Origin: Achromobacter insolitus
Lineage (GTDB): Bacteria > Pseudomonadota > Gammaproteobacteria > Burkholderiales > Burkholderiaceae_B
Assembly (NCBI RefSeq): GCF_002209555.1
Contig: NZ_NJIF01000001.1
Location: 868,001 to 932,000 of the forward strand
DNA length: 64,000 nucleotides
Reading direction: 5' to 3'
This document shows positions 19,999 to 30,203 of the stretch, piece after piece (the stretch's first letter is position 1; every line of letters begins with the position of its first letter). A program made the position numbers and the translations under genes. The notes beneath the pieces were generated by a model. It worked only from the letters and a program-made list of their open reading frames with translations. It ran no database searches and was not told the DNA's origin.

Positions 19999-20340
19999 TT
20001 TGGGTACTGCTTTACTTTTTTTATGTACCGGTGCCGCCGGTATTTGCCCATGCAGGGCTTTGTCTCCTCACCTGCATGGGAAGAGATTCTGCACCAGATG
20101 CGGGATTGTCACACTAGGGGAATGCCCTAAGAAGGAGCATTCATTTACATATTTCCCGCACCAATGTGGTGCATTTTGCCTATCAAGTTCTAAATATTGG
20201 GATTTTTTGGGAACCTTGCGGCCCAAGATGCTCCCGACGCCCCGCTCCGGACGCCGTTTCCGGCAAGCCTTTCAGTGTGAGGCACAGCGGTGGACACCCC
20301 ATGCCCGTATTCGGGCAGCGCCGGGCCCCACCGCGCGTTT

Positions 20341-20400
20341 ACGTTTCATTTATACCCCCCTCCCCAACGTATACCCCGTTTTTATCCCCTGCTCCGTAAC
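20341..20400 (+). promoter_or_regulatory. Candidate KdpE-controlled promoter region
   Basis: TTTATAC (20349-20355) followed by C-rich sequence, then GTATACCCC and TTTATCCCC. The E. coli KdpE target upstream of kdpFABC also contains TTTATAC followed by a T-rich then C-rich tract, so this is the best regulatory candidate in the leader. It is about 145 bp before the first small ORF. The match is short and only suggestive. Confidence 0.3.
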
Positions 20401-20499
20401 CTGCCGGTGTCCTGATTGGTCACTTCGCCTGCCCGGCGCGCATCCCTCGCCGCGCAGGCCCGTCGTTCGAAGGGAGCGCCGCTCCCGGGGAGGAAAAAC

Positions 20500-20598
20500 G
20501 TGGATGCCATCTATATCGCCGTCTTCGCCGTCATGGCCGGGCTGACTTTCGCTCTGCTCCGGTTCTGCGAAGCCTTGTCTTCGGGAGAGCAGTCATGA
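20500..20598 (+). CDS. Small membrane protein upstream of kdpF (32 aa)
   Basis: Starts at GTG with a strong ribosome site (GGGGAGGAAA at 20487-20496) and encodes 32 aa beginning MDAIYIAVFAVMAGLTFALL, one hydrophobic helix followed by RFCEALSSGEQS. Its stop overlaps the kdpF ATG by four bases (ATGA), the coupling seen among the other kdp genes. It is too short for standard gene finders. It may be an extra small subunit or a translational leader for kdpF. I do not recognise a named family with certainty. Confidence 0.7.
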   Translation: MDAIYIAVFAVMAGLTFALLRFCEALSSGEQS

Positions 20599-20684
20599 AC
20601 TGGCTCTATGGGTTGAGCGGCCTGACGGCCGCCCTGTTGTTCGTGTACCTGCTGGTCGCGCTATTCAAACCGGAGAAATTCTGA
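20595..20684 (+). CDS. kdpF: Potassium-transporting ATPase small subunit KdpF
   Basis: 29-aa single-helix peptide, MNWLYGLSGLTAALLF followed by a helix end and KPEKF, matching KdpF, which stabilises the KdpABC complex in the inner membrane. It overlaps the preceding small ORF by four bases and its stop overlaps the kdpA start by one base (TGATG). Confidence 0.9.
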   Translation: MNWLYGLSGLTAALLFVYLLVALFKPEKF

Positions 20685-22486
20685 TGACCGCCGAATTCAT
20701 CGGATTGCTGGTCGCATACCTGGCAGTCCTGCTTGCGATCGCGCCGCTGCTTGGGCGCTACATCCGCATCGCCATGGAAAACGGACAATCCCGGATGACC
20801 GCCTGGGGCCGCCCGATAGAACGCGGCATCTATCGGCTGGCGGGGATAGACCCGCAGGCGGAGATGGGTTGGAAGCGCTACGCCGTGGCAGTGCTGGCCT
20901 TCAATATCATCGGCATCGCGGCGGTCTACGCCCTGCAGCGCCTGCAAGGCGTGCTGCCGCTGAATCCTGCGGGCATGGGCCCGGTCTCTCCGGACTCCGC
21001 CCTGAATACCGCCATCAGCTTCGTGGCCAATACCAATTGGCAAGGCTACGGCGGCGAGTCGACGATGAGCTATCTGACGCAGATGCTGGCGTTGACGGTA
21101 CAGAATTTCGTCTCGGCAGCCACCGGCATCGCCGTGCTGTTCGCGCTGATCCGCGGCCTGTCGCGCCACTGTTCGGCCACGGTCGGCAACTTCTGGACCG
21201 ACATGGTGCGCAGCACGCTTTACGTCCTTCTGCCGCTGTCGCTCGTGCTCGCGCTGGCGCTGGTGAGCCAGGGCGTAATCCAGAACTTCAGCCCCTACCA
21301 GGAAGTCCAGACGGTCGAGGCCGTGCGCTATGACCAACCGCGCGTGGATGCCCTGGGCCAGCCCGTGCTGGACGCCAAGGGGCAAGCCGTGACGGATCCG
21401 GCCGTCAGCAAGACTCAGACGCTGGCCATGGGCCCGGTCGCCTCGCAGGAATCGATCAAGCTGCTGGGCACCAATGGCGGCGGCTTCTTCAATGCCAACT
21501 CCGCGCATCCATTCGAAAACCCCACGCCCCTGGCGAACTTCCTGGAAATGCTGGCCATCCTGGCGATTCCCGCCGCGCTGTGCTTCTCGTTCGGCGAGAT
21601 GGTGGGCAATCGGCGCCAAGGCATCGCGATCCTCGCGGCCATGACCGTGCTGTTCGCGGCATTCGCGCTGTCCGCCGGCTATTTCGAGCAGCAGCCCAAT
21701 CCAATGGCGGCGCAGGCCGGCGCCGACAGCTCGCTCAGCGTCTTCTCGCCCGGCGGCAACATGGAAGGCAAGGAGACCCGCTTCGGCATCGCCGCCACTT
21801 CATTGTTTGCCACCGTCACCACGGCGGCGTCCTGCGGCGCCGTCAACGGCATGCACGATTCACTGAACGCCATGGGCGGACTCACGCCGATGCTGCTGAT
21901 GCAGTTGGGCGAAGTGGTCTTCGGCGGCGTGGGCTCGGGCCTGTACGGCATGCTGGCCTTCGCCATCCTGGGCGTCTTCATCGCCGGCTTGATGATAGGC
22001 CGCACCCCGGAGTACCTGGGCAAGAAAATCGAAGCCTACGACATGAAGATGGTCTCCATCGTCATCCTGGCGACCCCGCTGCTGGTGCTGGCCGGCACTG
22101 CGCTGGCGGTTTCGGTAGCGGCTGGCCAGGCTGGCGTGCTGAACCCCGGCATCCACGGCTTTTCCGAAATCCTCTACGCCCTGACGTCCGCCGCCAACAA
22201 CAACGGCAGCGCCTTTGCCGGCTTGTCCGCCAACACCCCCTTCTACAACGTGCTGCTGGGCATCGCGATGTGGTTCGGCCGCTTCGCGATCATCGTCGCC
22301 ATCCTGGCGATGGCCGGCTCGCTGGCCGCCAAGCGTCGGCTCCCCGCCGGCCCCGGCAGCATGCCCACGACGGGCCCGCTGTTCGTGGTGCTACTGATCG
22401 GCGCGGTGCTGCTCGTGGGCGCTTTGACGTACGTGCCCGCGCTGGCCTTGGGCCCCGTGGCGGAACACCTGCAAATTAAAGGCTAG
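20684..22486 (+). CDS. kdpA: Potassium-transporting ATPase potassium-binding subunit KdpA
   Basis: Channel-like subunit of the high-affinity K+ pump, 600 aa, about ten membrane helices. The four pore-loop repeats are recognisable: [53 protein letters not shown] and [15 protein letters not shown]. It selects K+ and passes it through an internal tunnel to KdpB. Translationally coupled to kdpF; two bases separate it from kdpB. Confidence 0.97.
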   Translation: MTAEFIGLLVAYLAVLLAIAPLLGRYIRIAMENGQSRMTAWGRPIERGIYRLAGIDPQAEMGWKRYAVAVLAFNIIGIAAVYALQRLQGVLPLNPAGMGPVSPDSALNTAISFVANTNWQGYGGESTMSYLTQMLALTVQNFVSAATGIAVLFALIRGLSRHCSATVGNFWTDMVRSTLYVLLPLSLVLALALVSQGVIQNFSPYQEVQTVEAVRYDQPRVDALGQPVLDAKGQAVTDPAVSKTQTLAMGPVASQESIKLLGTNGGGFFNANSAHPFENPTPLANFLEMLAILAIPAALCFSFGEMVGNRRQGIAILAAMTVLFAAFALSAGYFEQQPNPMAAQAGADSSLSVFSPGGNMEGKETRFGIAATSLFATVTTAASCGAVNGMHDSLNAMGGLTPMLLMQLGEVVFGGVGSGLYGMLAFAILGVFIAGLMIGRTPEYLGKKIEAYDMKMVSIVILATPLLVLAGTALAVSVAAGQAGVLNPGIHGFSEILYALTSAANNNGSAFAGLSANTPFYNVLLGIAMWFGRFAIIVAILAMAGSLAAKRRLPAGPGSMPTTGPLFVVLLIGAVLLVGALTYVPALALGPVAEHLQIKG

Positions 22487-22488
22487 GA

Positions 22489-24654
22489 ATGAAAATGGCC
22501 AAGATTGAAACCTCTACTACCGGCGCCGGAGGCGGCGCCGCCCGTGCCGCATCGCACGGCGTGCATGAACGCCAATTCGGCATGTGGTCGCGCGCCCTGA
22601 TCGGCCCAGCGGTGCTGGACAGCCTGCGCAAGCTCTCGCCCGCCGCCCAGTTGAAGAACCCCGTGATGTTCGTGGTGTACGTGGGCAGTATCCTGACCAC
22701 GGCGCTATGGATCATGGCCTTGCGCGGCCAGGCCGAAGCGCCCGCCGGATTCATCCTGGCGATCGCGGTGTGGCTCTGGTTTACCGTGCTGTTCGCAAAC
22801 TTCGCCGAAGCCCTGGCCGAAGGCCGCGGCAAGCAGCAGGCCGCCACCCTGCGGGGCCTGCGCACCACCATCGACGCGCGCCTGCTCAAGGGCTTTCGCG
22901 ATGCGGACGCCAGCACGGCACAGCCCGGCGCCTGGCGCGGCAAGGCCGTCAACCAGCCATCGGGCCTGCTGCGGCGTGGCGACGTCGTGCTGGTCGAAGC
23001 GGGCGAGACCATCCCGGGCGACGGCCAGGTCATCGCCGGCGTCGCGTCGGTGGATGAAAGCGCCATCACGGGCGAGTCCGCTCCCGTGATCCGGGAATCC
23101 GGCGGCGACTTTTCCTCGGTGACCGGCGGCACGCGCGTGCTGTCGGACTGGATCTTCGTGCGCATCGCCGCCGATCCCGGCGAGAGTTTCCTGGATCGCA
23201 TGATCGCCATGGTCGAAGGCGCCAAGCGCCAGAAGACGCCGAACGAACTGGCGCTCACCATTCTGCTGGTGGGCCTGACGGTGGTGTTCCTGCTGGTGGT
23301 CGTCACCCTCATGCCCTTCTCGATCTACGCGGTCAGCGCCGCGGGCGGCGGCGCAACAGTCACCGTCACGGTGCTGGTCGCGCTGCTGGTCTGCCTGATT
23401 CCCACCACCATCGGCGGCCTGCTGTCGGCCATCGGCGTGGCCGGCATGAGCCGCATGATGGGCGCCAACGTCATCGCGACGTCCGGCCGCGCGGTCGAGG
23501 CCGCCGGCGACGTGGACGTGTTGCTACTGGACAAGACCGGCACCATCACCTTCGGCAACCGCCAGGCCTCGACCTTCCTGCCCGCGCCAGGCGTCTCCGC
23601 GCGGGAGTTGGCCGAGGCCGCGCGTCTGGCATCGCTGGCCGACGAAACGCCGGAAGGCCGCAGCATCGTCGCGCTGGCCGACAGATCCATCCACGCGCCC
23701 GCCCCGACCACGACAAACGCCGAGTTCGTGCCTTTCACCGCGCAGTCCCGCATGAGCGGCGTGAACCTGAATGGCCGCATGATCCGCAAAGGCGCCGTCG
23801 ATGCCGTGCAAGCCTGGCTGGGCGCGCAGGACTCAACCGTGCCGGAACAGGCCCTGCGCCTGGCCGAAGACGTGGCTCGCCGCGGCAGCACGCCGCTGAT
23901 GGTCAGCGACGGCAACCGCGCGCTCGGCGTGGTCGAACTGAAGGACATCGTCAAACCGGATATCCAGTCGCGCTTCGCGGAACTGCGCCGCATGGGCATC
24001 AAGACCGTGATGATCACGGGCGACAACAAGCTCACCGCCGCGTCCATCGCCGCCGAGGCGGGCGTGGACGATTTCCTGGCTGAAGCCACGCCCGAGGCCA
24101 AGCTCAAGCTGATCCGCGCCTATCAGGCCGAAGGCCGGCTGGTGGCGATGACCGGCGACGGCACCAACGATGCGCCCGCCCTGGCGCAGGCCGACGTAGC
24201 GGTGGCGATGAATTCAGGCACCCAGGCCGCCAAGGAGGCGGGCAACATGGTGGACCTCGATTCCAATCCCACCAAACTGATCGAAATCGTCGAAATCGGC
24301 AAGCAGATGCTGATGACGCGGGGCGCGCTCACGACCTTCAGCGTGGCCAACGACGTGGCCAAGTATTTCGCGATCATTCCGGCCGCGTTCGCCACCGTCT
24401 ATCCGCAGCTCAATGTCCTGAACATCATGGGCCTGGCCACGCCTGCCTCGGCCATCCTGTCGGCCGTGATCTTCAACGCGCTGATCATCGTGGTGCTGAT
24501 CCCGCTGGCGCTCAAAGGCGTGCGCTACCGGCCGCTGGGCGCGGCCGTCCTCTTGCGCCGCAATCTGCTCATCTATGGCCTGGGCGGGCTGCTGGTCCCC
24601 TTCGCCGGCATCAAGCTGGTCGATATGGTGCTGGCCGCCCTGGGTTGGGCCTAG
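22489..24654 (+). CDS. kdpB: Potassium-transporting ATPase ATP-binding subunit KdpB
   Basis: P-type ATPase subunit of 721 aa that hydrolyses ATP to drive K+ uptake. The phosphorylated aspartate is D348 in DKTGTIT; the actuator TGES motif (ITGESAPVI), the TGDN motif ([10 protein letters not shown]) and the hinge [10 protein letters not shown] are intact. It is longer than the roughly 680-aa E. coli protein because of an N-terminal extension of about 40 residues rich in Gly/Ala. Second gene of the kdpABC core; kdpC follows after 24 bp. Confidence 0.97.
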   Translation: MKMAKIETSTTGAGGGAARAASHGVHERQFGMWSRALIGPAVLDSLRKLSPAAQLKNPVMFVVYVGSILTTALWIMALRGQAEAPAGFILAIAVWLWFTVLFANFAEALAEGRGKQQAATLRGLRTTIDARLLKGFRDADASTAQPGAWRGKAVNQPSGLLRRGDVVLVEAGETIPGDGQVIAGVASVDESAITGESAPVIRESGGDFSSVTGGTRVLSDWIFVRIAADPGESFLDRMIAMVEGAKRQKTPNELALTILLVGLTVVFLLVVVTLMPFSIYAVSAAGGGATVTVTVLVALLVCLIPTTIGGLLSAIGVAGMSRMMGANVIATSGRAVEAAGDVDVLLLDKTGTITFGNRQASTFLPAPGVSARELAEAARLASLADETPEGRSIVALADRSIHAPAPTTTNAEFVPFTAQSRMSGVNLNGRMIRKGAVDAVQAWLGAQDSTVPEQALRLAEDVARRGSTPLMVSDGNRALGVVELKDIVKPDIQSRFAELRRMGIKTVMITGDNKLTAASIAAEAGVDDFLAEATPEAKLKLIRAYQAEGRLVAMTGDGTNDAPALAQADVAVAMNSGTQAAKEAGNMVDLDSNPTKLIEIVEIGKQMLMTRGALTTFSVANDVAKYFAIIPAAFATVYPQLNVLNIMGLATPASAILSAVIFNALIIVVLIPLALKGVRYRPLGAAVLLRRNLLIYGLGGLLVPFAGIKLVDMVLAALGWA

Positions 24655-24678
24655 GCCCCGAACTGCTAGGAGATTCAC

Positions 24679-25287
24679 ATGAAAAATTCCACGTCCCTGC
24701 CGCGCCAAGGCGGCATCCTGCGCCCCGCGCTGGTCGTCTTCGCGGCGCTGTCGCTGGTGACCGGACTGGCCTACCCCTTTCTGACCACGGGCATCGCGGC
24801 CGCCGTCTTCCCCCACGAAGCGGCCGGATCGCTGATCAAGCAAGACAACCGCATCGTAGGTTCGGAGCTGATAGGCCAGGCGTTCAGCTCGCCGGGCTAC
24901 TTCTGGGGCCGCCCCTCCGCCACTGCACCCATGCCGTACAACGGCGCCGGCTCCAGCGGTTCGAACCTGGGGCCGCGCAATCCCGCGCTGGCTGACGCCA
25001 TCCAGTCGCGCATCGCCGCCTTGAAGGCAGCCGATCCCGATAACCCGGTCCCGGTACCGGTGGACCTGGTTACCGCGTCGGGCAGTGGCCTGGATCCGCA
25101 CATCAGTCCGGCCGCGGCGGCCTATCAGGCCGCACGCGTCGCGCGCGCCCGCAACCTGTCGCGCACGGACGTCGACGCCCTGATCCAGGCCCATACCGAA
25201 AGACCCTGGTTGGGCGTACTGGGAGACCCTGCGGTCAACGTGCTGACGCTGAACCTGGCGCTGGACCAGTTGCGTCCGGCGCGCTGA
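24679..25287 (+). CDS. kdpC: Potassium-transporting ATPase subunit KdpC
   Basis: 202-aa accessory subunit with one N-terminal membrane helix (about residues 15-37) and a periplasmic domain. Conserved KdpC stretches are [29 protein letters not shown] and the C-terminal [23 protein letters not shown] ribosome site (AGGAGA) precedes the ATG. It completes the KdpFABC complex. Confidence 0.96.
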   Translation: MKNSTSLPRQGGILRPALVVFAALSLVTGLAYPFLTTGIAAAVFPHEAAGSLIKQDNRIVGSELIGQAFSSPGYFWGRPSATAPMPYNGAGSSGSNLGPRNPALADAIQSRIAALKAADPDNPVPVPVDLVTASGSGLDPHISPAAAAYQAARVARARNLSRTDVDALIQAHTERPWLGVLGDPAVNVLTLNLALDQLRPAR

Positions 25288-25338
25288 TGCCGCGGCGTAT
25301 AGTATTGCCAGCCGTCTCCTCATACCTATTGCGCGTTC

Positions 25339-28125
25339 ATGGCTGATATCGCTGGCGAGCGTCCCGATCCCGACGCGCTCTTGAAGACCCTGGACGATGC
25401 CGCGCGACAGGCGGTGCGCGGCAAGCTGCGCGTCTACTTCGGATCGTCCGCCGGCGTGGGCAAGACCTACGCCATGCTGGTCGCCGCGCGCGCGCAGGCC
25501 ACCCAGGGCGCCGACGTGCTGGCAGGCATCGTCGAAACCCACGGGCGGCGCGAAACCGCCGCGCTGCTGGAAGGCCTGCCCGTCCTGCCGCTCAAGGACG
25601 TCGCGTACCGGGGCCACGCCCTCAAGGAATTCGACCTTGATGGCGCGCTGGCCCGGCATCCGGACCTGGTGCTGGTGGACGAACTGGCCCACTCGAACGC
25701 GCCCGGTTCGCGCCATGCCAAGCGCTGGCAGGACATCCATGAACTCCTGACGGCCGGCATCGACGTCTGGACCACGCTGAACGTGCAGCACCTGGACAGC
25801 CTGAACGAAGCAGTGGGCAGCATTACCGGCGTGCGCGTCTGGGAAACCGTACCCGACGAGGTCTTCGACGCCGCCGATGAAGTCATCCTGGTGGACCTGT
25901 CGGCCGACGAGCTGTTGCGCCGCCTGAAGGAAGGCAAGGTCTATCTGCCCGAGCAGGCGCGCCACGCCACCCGCAATTTCTTCCGCAAAGGCAACCTGAT
26001 CGCGCTGCGCGAGCTGGCGCTGCGCCGCACCGCCGATCACGTGGACGAGGACGTCCAGGCGTACCGCCGCGACCGGGCCATCGAGCCCGTATGGCGCACG
26101 CGCGAAGCCGTGGTTGCCTGCATCGGCCCGGACATGGACGCCGACTACATCATCCGCAGCGCCCATCGCCTGAGCCAGCAGCTGGAATGCGATCTGCACG
26201 TGGTCACCATCGACATCCCGCGCGCTGCCCCGCCGCCTCAGGCGGAGCAGGAACGGATGCAGCGCAGCCTGGCCCTGGCGGACGCGCTGGGCGCGCGCAG
26301 CGAGGTCCTCGCCGGCGGCGACATGGTCGATGCAGTCGTGCGCTACGTGCGCCGCCACAACATCACCAAGGCCATCATCGGACGGACCCGCGCCAGCGGC
26401 CTGCAACGCCTGCGCCTGTCACTGTCCGCCGTGTTGACCGCGGCCCTCTCCCCGGGATGGCTATGGCGCCGCCACAGCTTTGCCGACATGTTGGCTGCGG
26501 GCTGCCCAGAGATCGACATCATCCGCCTGGGAGCGCCCCCGCTGCCAGCCGCCTCCCCGCCCGGACGCGATCCGCTCACGCTGGGCAGGCAAGCACGCCA
26601 GGCCGCCGATGAAAGCAACCCGCGGCCGCTGGCGGGCTACGCCTGGGCGCTGTGCTACTGCGCGGCGGCCACCGCGCTGTCCATGCTTGCCTTCCCTGCC
26701 CTGCACCAGACCAACATCGTCATGCTGTTCCTCCTGGCAGTAGTGGCGGTGGCGCTGCGCCACGGCCGTGGACCGGCGGCGCTGGCCTCGGTAGTCAGCG
26801 TCGGCCTGTTCGATTTCTTCTTCGTGCAGCCGCTGGCATCCTTCGCCGTTTCGGACGTGCAGTATCTGCTGACTTTCGGCGTGCTGCTGTCGGTGGGCCT
26901 GCTCATCGGCCAGTTGACGGCCGGCCTGCGCCTGCAGGCGCAGACTTCGGTCAAACGCGAAGCCGATGCGCGCAGCCTCTACGAATTCGCGCGCGAATTG
27001 TCGTCGGCGCTGCTGCCGGAGCAGATCGTCACCCTTGCCGGCGCCTTCGTGCATGCCACCTTCGGCTCGCGTTGCGCCCTGTACATCCTGGGCATGGACG
27101 ACAGGCTGAAGCTGGCGTCGCCCGCCGCGGAGGACATGCCGCCGCTGGAATCCGCCCTGGCCCAATGGGTCTATGACCACGGGCAGCCCGCAGGCGCTGG
27201 CACCGCCACCCTGTCCAATAGCGAATTGCTGTACCTGCCGCTGAAGGCGCCCATGCGCACGCGCGGCGTGCTGGCGCTGGCTGCCCCGCGTCGCAGCCTG
27301 TTCCTGAATCCGGACTCGCGCCGCCAGATCGAGGCCTATGCCACGCTCATCGCCATTGCGCTGGAACGCCTGCACTATGTGGAAGTCGCGCAGCAGGCGC
27401 TGGTCAGCATGGAATCCGAGAGGCTGCGCAACTCGCTGCTGGCGGCCGTGTCGCACGACCTGCGCACCCCGCTGACCAGCCTGGTCGGCATGACGGACAC
27501 ACTGATGCGCCAGCAGGCGGCGTTGCCGCCCGACGTCCACGAGACCATCCGCGCCATGCGCGACCAGGCCCAGCGCATGCACGCGCTGGTCGCCAACCTG
27601 CTGGACATGGCGCGGCTGCAAAACCGCGACACGCCGCTGCGCCTGGAATGGCAGTCCATCGAAGAGCTGGTCGGCGCCTCGCTTGCCGCCATGCGCGAAC
27701 CATTGGCCGCGCACCGCGTCACCGTGGACCGCCTGTCGCATCTGCCGCTGGTGGAATGCGACGGCGTGCTGATCGAGCGCGTGCTGTGCAACCTGCTGGA
27801 AAACGCGGCCAAGTACACGCCTGCGGGCAGCGCGCTGCGGCTGCATGCCGCCGTCCAGGACGGTGAACTGCGCGTCTCCGTCAGCGACAACGGTCCCGGC
27901 GTGCCGCCGGGCGCGGAGCGCCGTATCTTCGAGAAATTCACGCGCGGCGACCGCGAGTCGGCCACGCCGGGTGTCGGCCTGGGCCTGGCGGTTTGCGAAG
28001 CCATCATTACGGCCCATCATGGGAAAATCTGGGTCGAGCATGCCCCCGGTCAGGACTCCGGCGCGCAGTTTGTCTTCACACTGCCCCTGGGCACGCCGCC
28101 TCCGATCCAATCCGAAACCCCTTGA
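25339..28125 (+). CDS. kdpD: Sensor histidine kinase KdpD
   Basis: K+-limitation/osmotic sensor, 928 aa. The N-terminal KdpD domain has Walker A GSSAGVGKT (residues 35-43), followed by a USP-like domain (about 250-370), four membrane helices (about 430-530, DUF4118), a GAF-like region, the HisKA box with H706 in VSHDLRTPLTS, and an HATPase domain with NLLENAAKYTPAG, DNGPGVP and VGLGLAV. It phosphorylates KdpE (next gene, 12 bp downstream) to induce kdpFABC. Slightly longer than E. coli KdpD. Confidence 0.96.
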   Translation: MADIAGERPDPDALLKTLDDAARQAVRGKLRVYFGSSAGVGKTYAMLVAARAQATQGADVLAGIVETHGRRETAALLEGLPVLPLKDVAYRGHALKEFDLDGALARHPDLVLVDELAHSNAPGSRHAKRWQDIHELLTAGIDVWTTLNVQHLDSLNEAVGSITGVRVWETVPDEVFDAADEVILVDLSADELLRRLKEGKVYLPEQARHATRNFFRKGNLIALRELALRRTADHVDEDVQAYRRDRAIEPVWRTREAVVACIGPDMDADYIIRSAHRLSQQLECDLHVVTIDIPRAAPPPQAEQERMQRSLALADALGARSEVLAGGDMVDAVVRYVRRHNITKAIIGRTRASGLQRLRLSLSAVLTAALSPGWLWRRHSFADMLAAGCPEIDIIRLGAPPLPAASPPGRDPLTLGRQARQAADESNPRPLAGYAWALCYCAAATALSMLAFPALHQTNIVMLFLLAVVAVALRHGRGPAALASVVSVGLFDFFFVQPLASFAVSDVQYLLTFGVLLSVGLLIGQLTAGLRLQAQTSVKREADARSLYEFARELSSALLPEQIVTLAGAFVHATFGSRCALYILGMDDRLKLASPAAEDMPPLESALAQWVYDHGQPAGAGTATLSNSELLYLPLKAPMRTRGVLALAAPRRSLFLNPDSRRQIEAYATLIAIALERLHYVEVAQQALVSMESERLRNSLLAAVSHDLRTPLTSLVGMTDTLMRQQAALPPDVHETIRAMRDQAQRMHALVANLLDMARLQNRDTPLRLEWQSIEELVGASLAAMREPLAAHRVTVDRLSHLPLVECDGVLIERVLCNLLENAAKYTPAGSALRLHAAVQDGELRVSVSDNGPGVPPGAERRIFEKFTRGDRESATPGVGLGLAVCEAIITAHHGKIWVEHAPGQDSGAQFVFTLPLGTPPPIQSETP

Positions 28126-28137
28126 GCCTCCCACCGC

Positions 28138-28830
28138 ATGTTCGATTACCAGCCTGCCGTCCTGATCATTGAAGACGACGCCAACATCCGGCGCTTCGTG
28201 CGCCAGGCCCTGGAAAGCGAGGGCTGCGTGGTCCACGAGGCCGAAACCGTCAAGCGCGGATTGATCGAAGCCGGCACGCGCCAGCCCGACGCGGTGGTGT
28301 TGGACCTGGGCCTGCCCGATGAAGACGGCATGACCCTGATCCGCGAACTGCGCGGCTGGACCGAAGTGCCGGTACTGGTGCTTTCCGCCCGCAGCGCCGA
28401 AGCCGACAAGGTCGATGCGCTGGACGCCGGGGCCGACGACTACCTGACCAAGCCCTTTGGCGTCAGCGAATTGCTGGCGCGCCTGCGCGTGCTGCTGCGG
28501 CGGCACGCCAGGGGCGGCGCCGGCAATGCGTCCGAGATCGCCTTCGGCGACGTGCGCGTGGATTTCGCCCGTCGCGTGGTCGAACGCGCCGGCCAGCACG
28601 TGCACCTGACCGCCATGGAATACCGGCTGCTGGCGGCGCTGCTTGCGCATCGCGGCAAGGTCATGACGCACCGCGAACTGCTGCGCGAAGTGTGGGGGCC
28701 GTCGCACGTGGAAAGCAACCACTATCTGCGCATCTACATGGGCCATCTACGCCAGAAGCTGGAAGCGGACCCGGCCCAGCCCGTCTACCTGTTGACCGAG
28801 ATTGGCGTGGGCTATCGCTTCGCGGGCTGA
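28138..28830 (+). CDS. kdpE: Response regulator KdpE (OmpR family)
   Basis: 230-aa response regulator. The receiver domain has the acidic pair EDD near residue 13, the phospho-acceptor D56 in VVLDLGLPDEDG and the K in LTKPFG; the C-terminal OmpR/PhoB winged helix contains LTAMEYRLLAALLAHRGKV and TEIGVGYRF. It activates the kdp operon when phosphorylated by KdpD. It is the last gene of the kdp unit. Confidence 0.96.
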   Translation: MFDYQPAVLIIEDDANIRRFVRQALESEGCVVHEAETVKRGLIEAGTRQPDAVVLDLGLPDEDGMTLIRELRGWTEVPVLVLSARSAEADKVDALDAGADDYLTKPFGVSELLARLRVLLRRHARGGAGNASEIAFGDVRVDFARRVVERAGQHVHLTAMEYRLLAALLAHRGKVMTHRELLREVWGPSHVESNHYLRIYMGHLRQKLEADPAQPVYLLTEIGVGYRFAG

Positions 28831-28948
28831 GCCAGGCGCCGGCGGCGCGTATTGATGCCGCCTTTACACGCAGCCCGCAAGTCTTGTCTCGGGCTTTATG
28901 CCATTCCTCCTATTGTTGCGGTCCCATCCAACACTAGGAGCACTCCCC

Positions 28949-29734
28949 ATGCCCCGCCATCCCCTGGCCGCCTTCGCGCTGCTGACCCTGGCCGCCGCGC
29001 AAGCCGGCAATGCACTGGCCGCCGACGCGCCCGCCGACACCGCTGGCGACGTGCCGGCCGTCTCTGATTTCGCCTTGACGGCCAATCTCACGCTGGCCAG
29101 CCAATACCGGTATCGCGGCCTGATGCAAAGCAATAACAAGCCGGCCATCCAGGGCGGATTCGATCTGAGCCACTCCAGCGGCTTCTACCTGGGCAACTGG
29201 AACTCCAGCATCAGCTGGCTCAACGACAGCAACAGCGATGTCTCGGCCCCCGTGGAAATGGACTTCTACGGCGGCTACAAGGGCACTCTCGCAAAGGACG
29301 TGCCCGTCGACCTGGGCGTCCTGCGGTACTACTACCCGGGCGACTATCCTTCCGGCTACACCAGCCCCGATACCACGGAGCTGTACGCCGGCATCGGCTA
29401 TGGACCGGTGATGTTCAAGTATTCCCTGTCCCTGACCAACCTGTTCGGCTTCGCCGACAGCAAGTACAGCCAGTATCTGGACCTGTCCGGCAACTTCGAC
29501 ACGGGCCTCTGGGGCCTGACCCTGAACGCCCACGTCGGCCGGCAGTGGGTGCGCAACGTCGACAATGGCAACTACACGGACTGGAAACTCGGCCTGACGA
29601 AAGACTTCGGCCAGGGGCTCTCGGTGTCGCTGGCCTATCTGGACACCAATGCCGATCGCGCTGTGTACACCAACACGCGCGGCCGCGACATGGGCCGCGC
29701 CACCGGCCTGCTGTCACTGACGAAGACATTTTGA
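28949..29734 (+). CDS. TorF-family putative porin (Gcw_chp/TIGR02001 type)
   Basis: 261-aa secreted protein from the ATG opening MPRHPLAAF, preceded by AGGAG at 28936-28940; an upstream in-frame start lacks such a site. A signal peptide ends near ALAAD (about residue 24). The mature part shows family wording: TLASQYRYRGLMQSNNKPAIQGGFDLSHSSGFYLGNW, MDFYGGYKG, YYYPGDYPSGYT and a C-terminal Phe (KTF) as in outer-membrane barrels. Usually annotated as a putative porin; transported solute unknown. It lies downstream of kdpE on the same strand with a 118-bp gap. Confidence 0.85.
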   Translation: MPRHPLAAFALLTLAAAQAGNALAADAPADTAGDVPAVSDFALTANLTLASQYRYRGLMQSNNKPAIQGGFDLSHSSGFYLGNWNSSISWLNDSNSDVSAPVEMDFYGGYKGTLAKDVPVDLGVLRYYYPGDYPSGYTSPDTTELYAGIGYGPVMFKYSLSLTNLFGFADSKYSQYLDLSGNFDTGLWGLTLNAHVGRQWVRNVDNGNYTDWKLGLTKDFGQGLSVSLAYLDTNADRAVYTNTRGRDMGRATGLLSLTKTF

Positions 29735-29909
29735 AGACCCCGGGCGTTGACGCGTTTTTTACGCGTCGCGTCCGTTTTTATCGGCAGGATTTATGGCGCC
29801 CTTCCTATAGTGGAACCGTCATCAACCAACCCGATCGCGGAACGCCGCCAGCAGCGTCAGCGTCCCGCTCACCGCCATGATCCCTCGACTGCAACCCCGC
29901 CACACCCCT

Positions 29910-30200
29910 ATGTCCGACATCCTGCCCGCGCAGCGCACAAAAGGTTTGGCAGACCTGGTCGCCCTGACCGTCAGGATCGACACGCTGGACGCGCTGAACG
30001 TGCGGCTGGCGCTGCATCGCGCGCTGGGCGAGCGCATCGGCGTCTACATTCTGTCCGTGGATCACGCCCATGCGCAAAGCGTGCTGCAATTGCAATGCGA
30101 CCGCGCACAGCTCGACGCGCTGATGCACGCTGTCATGTCCGGCCTGCCCCGCGCGGAGTTCGGCGCCGTGCGCCCCGCGCACCCGATCACGGTGCAGTAA
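29910..30200 (+). CDS. Hypothetical small protein, possible ACT-like fold
   Basis: 96 aa from the ATG opening MSDILPAQR. The predicted order, strand (VALTVRID), helix (TLDALNVRLALHRAL), strand (RIGVYILSVDH), strand (SVLQLQCD), helix (AQLDALMHAVMSG), fits an ACT/ferredoxin-like beta-alpha-beta module, as in small regulatory subunits of amino-acid enzymes. This is a pattern judgement, not a recognised family match. It ends three bases before the dapA-like gene, so the two are almost certainly co-transcribed; a regulatory link to that enzyme is possible. Confidence 0.6.
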   Translation: MSDILPAQRTKGLADLVALTVRIDTLDALNVRLALHRALGERIGVYILSVDHAHAQSVLQLQCDRAQLDALMHAVMSGLPRAEFGAVRPAHPITVQ

Positions 30201-30203
30201 GCC

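Larger units (their letters stand above)
19867..20499. other. Gene-free region upstream of kdp with multiple hairpins
   Basis: 633 bp without a convincing long gene, visibly more AT-rich than its surroundings in the left half. It holds three well-formed hairpins: 19952-19985 (14-bp perfect stem followed by a T-rich run), 20026-20042 (TACCGG/CCGGTA) and 20047-20080 (CCCATGCAGG/CCTGCATGGG), plus GCACCA-ATG-TGGTGC near 20160. The right part contains TTTATAC and similar repeats (20341-20400) that may be the kdp promoter. Reading frames here lack ribosome sites and recognisable content. Confidence 0.6.

Noticed and set aside
20166-20399. Plus-strand frames in the kdp upstream region
   Set aside because: No ribosome site, no recognisable domain, and Pro/Arg-rich low-complexity translations; better explained as leader DNA.
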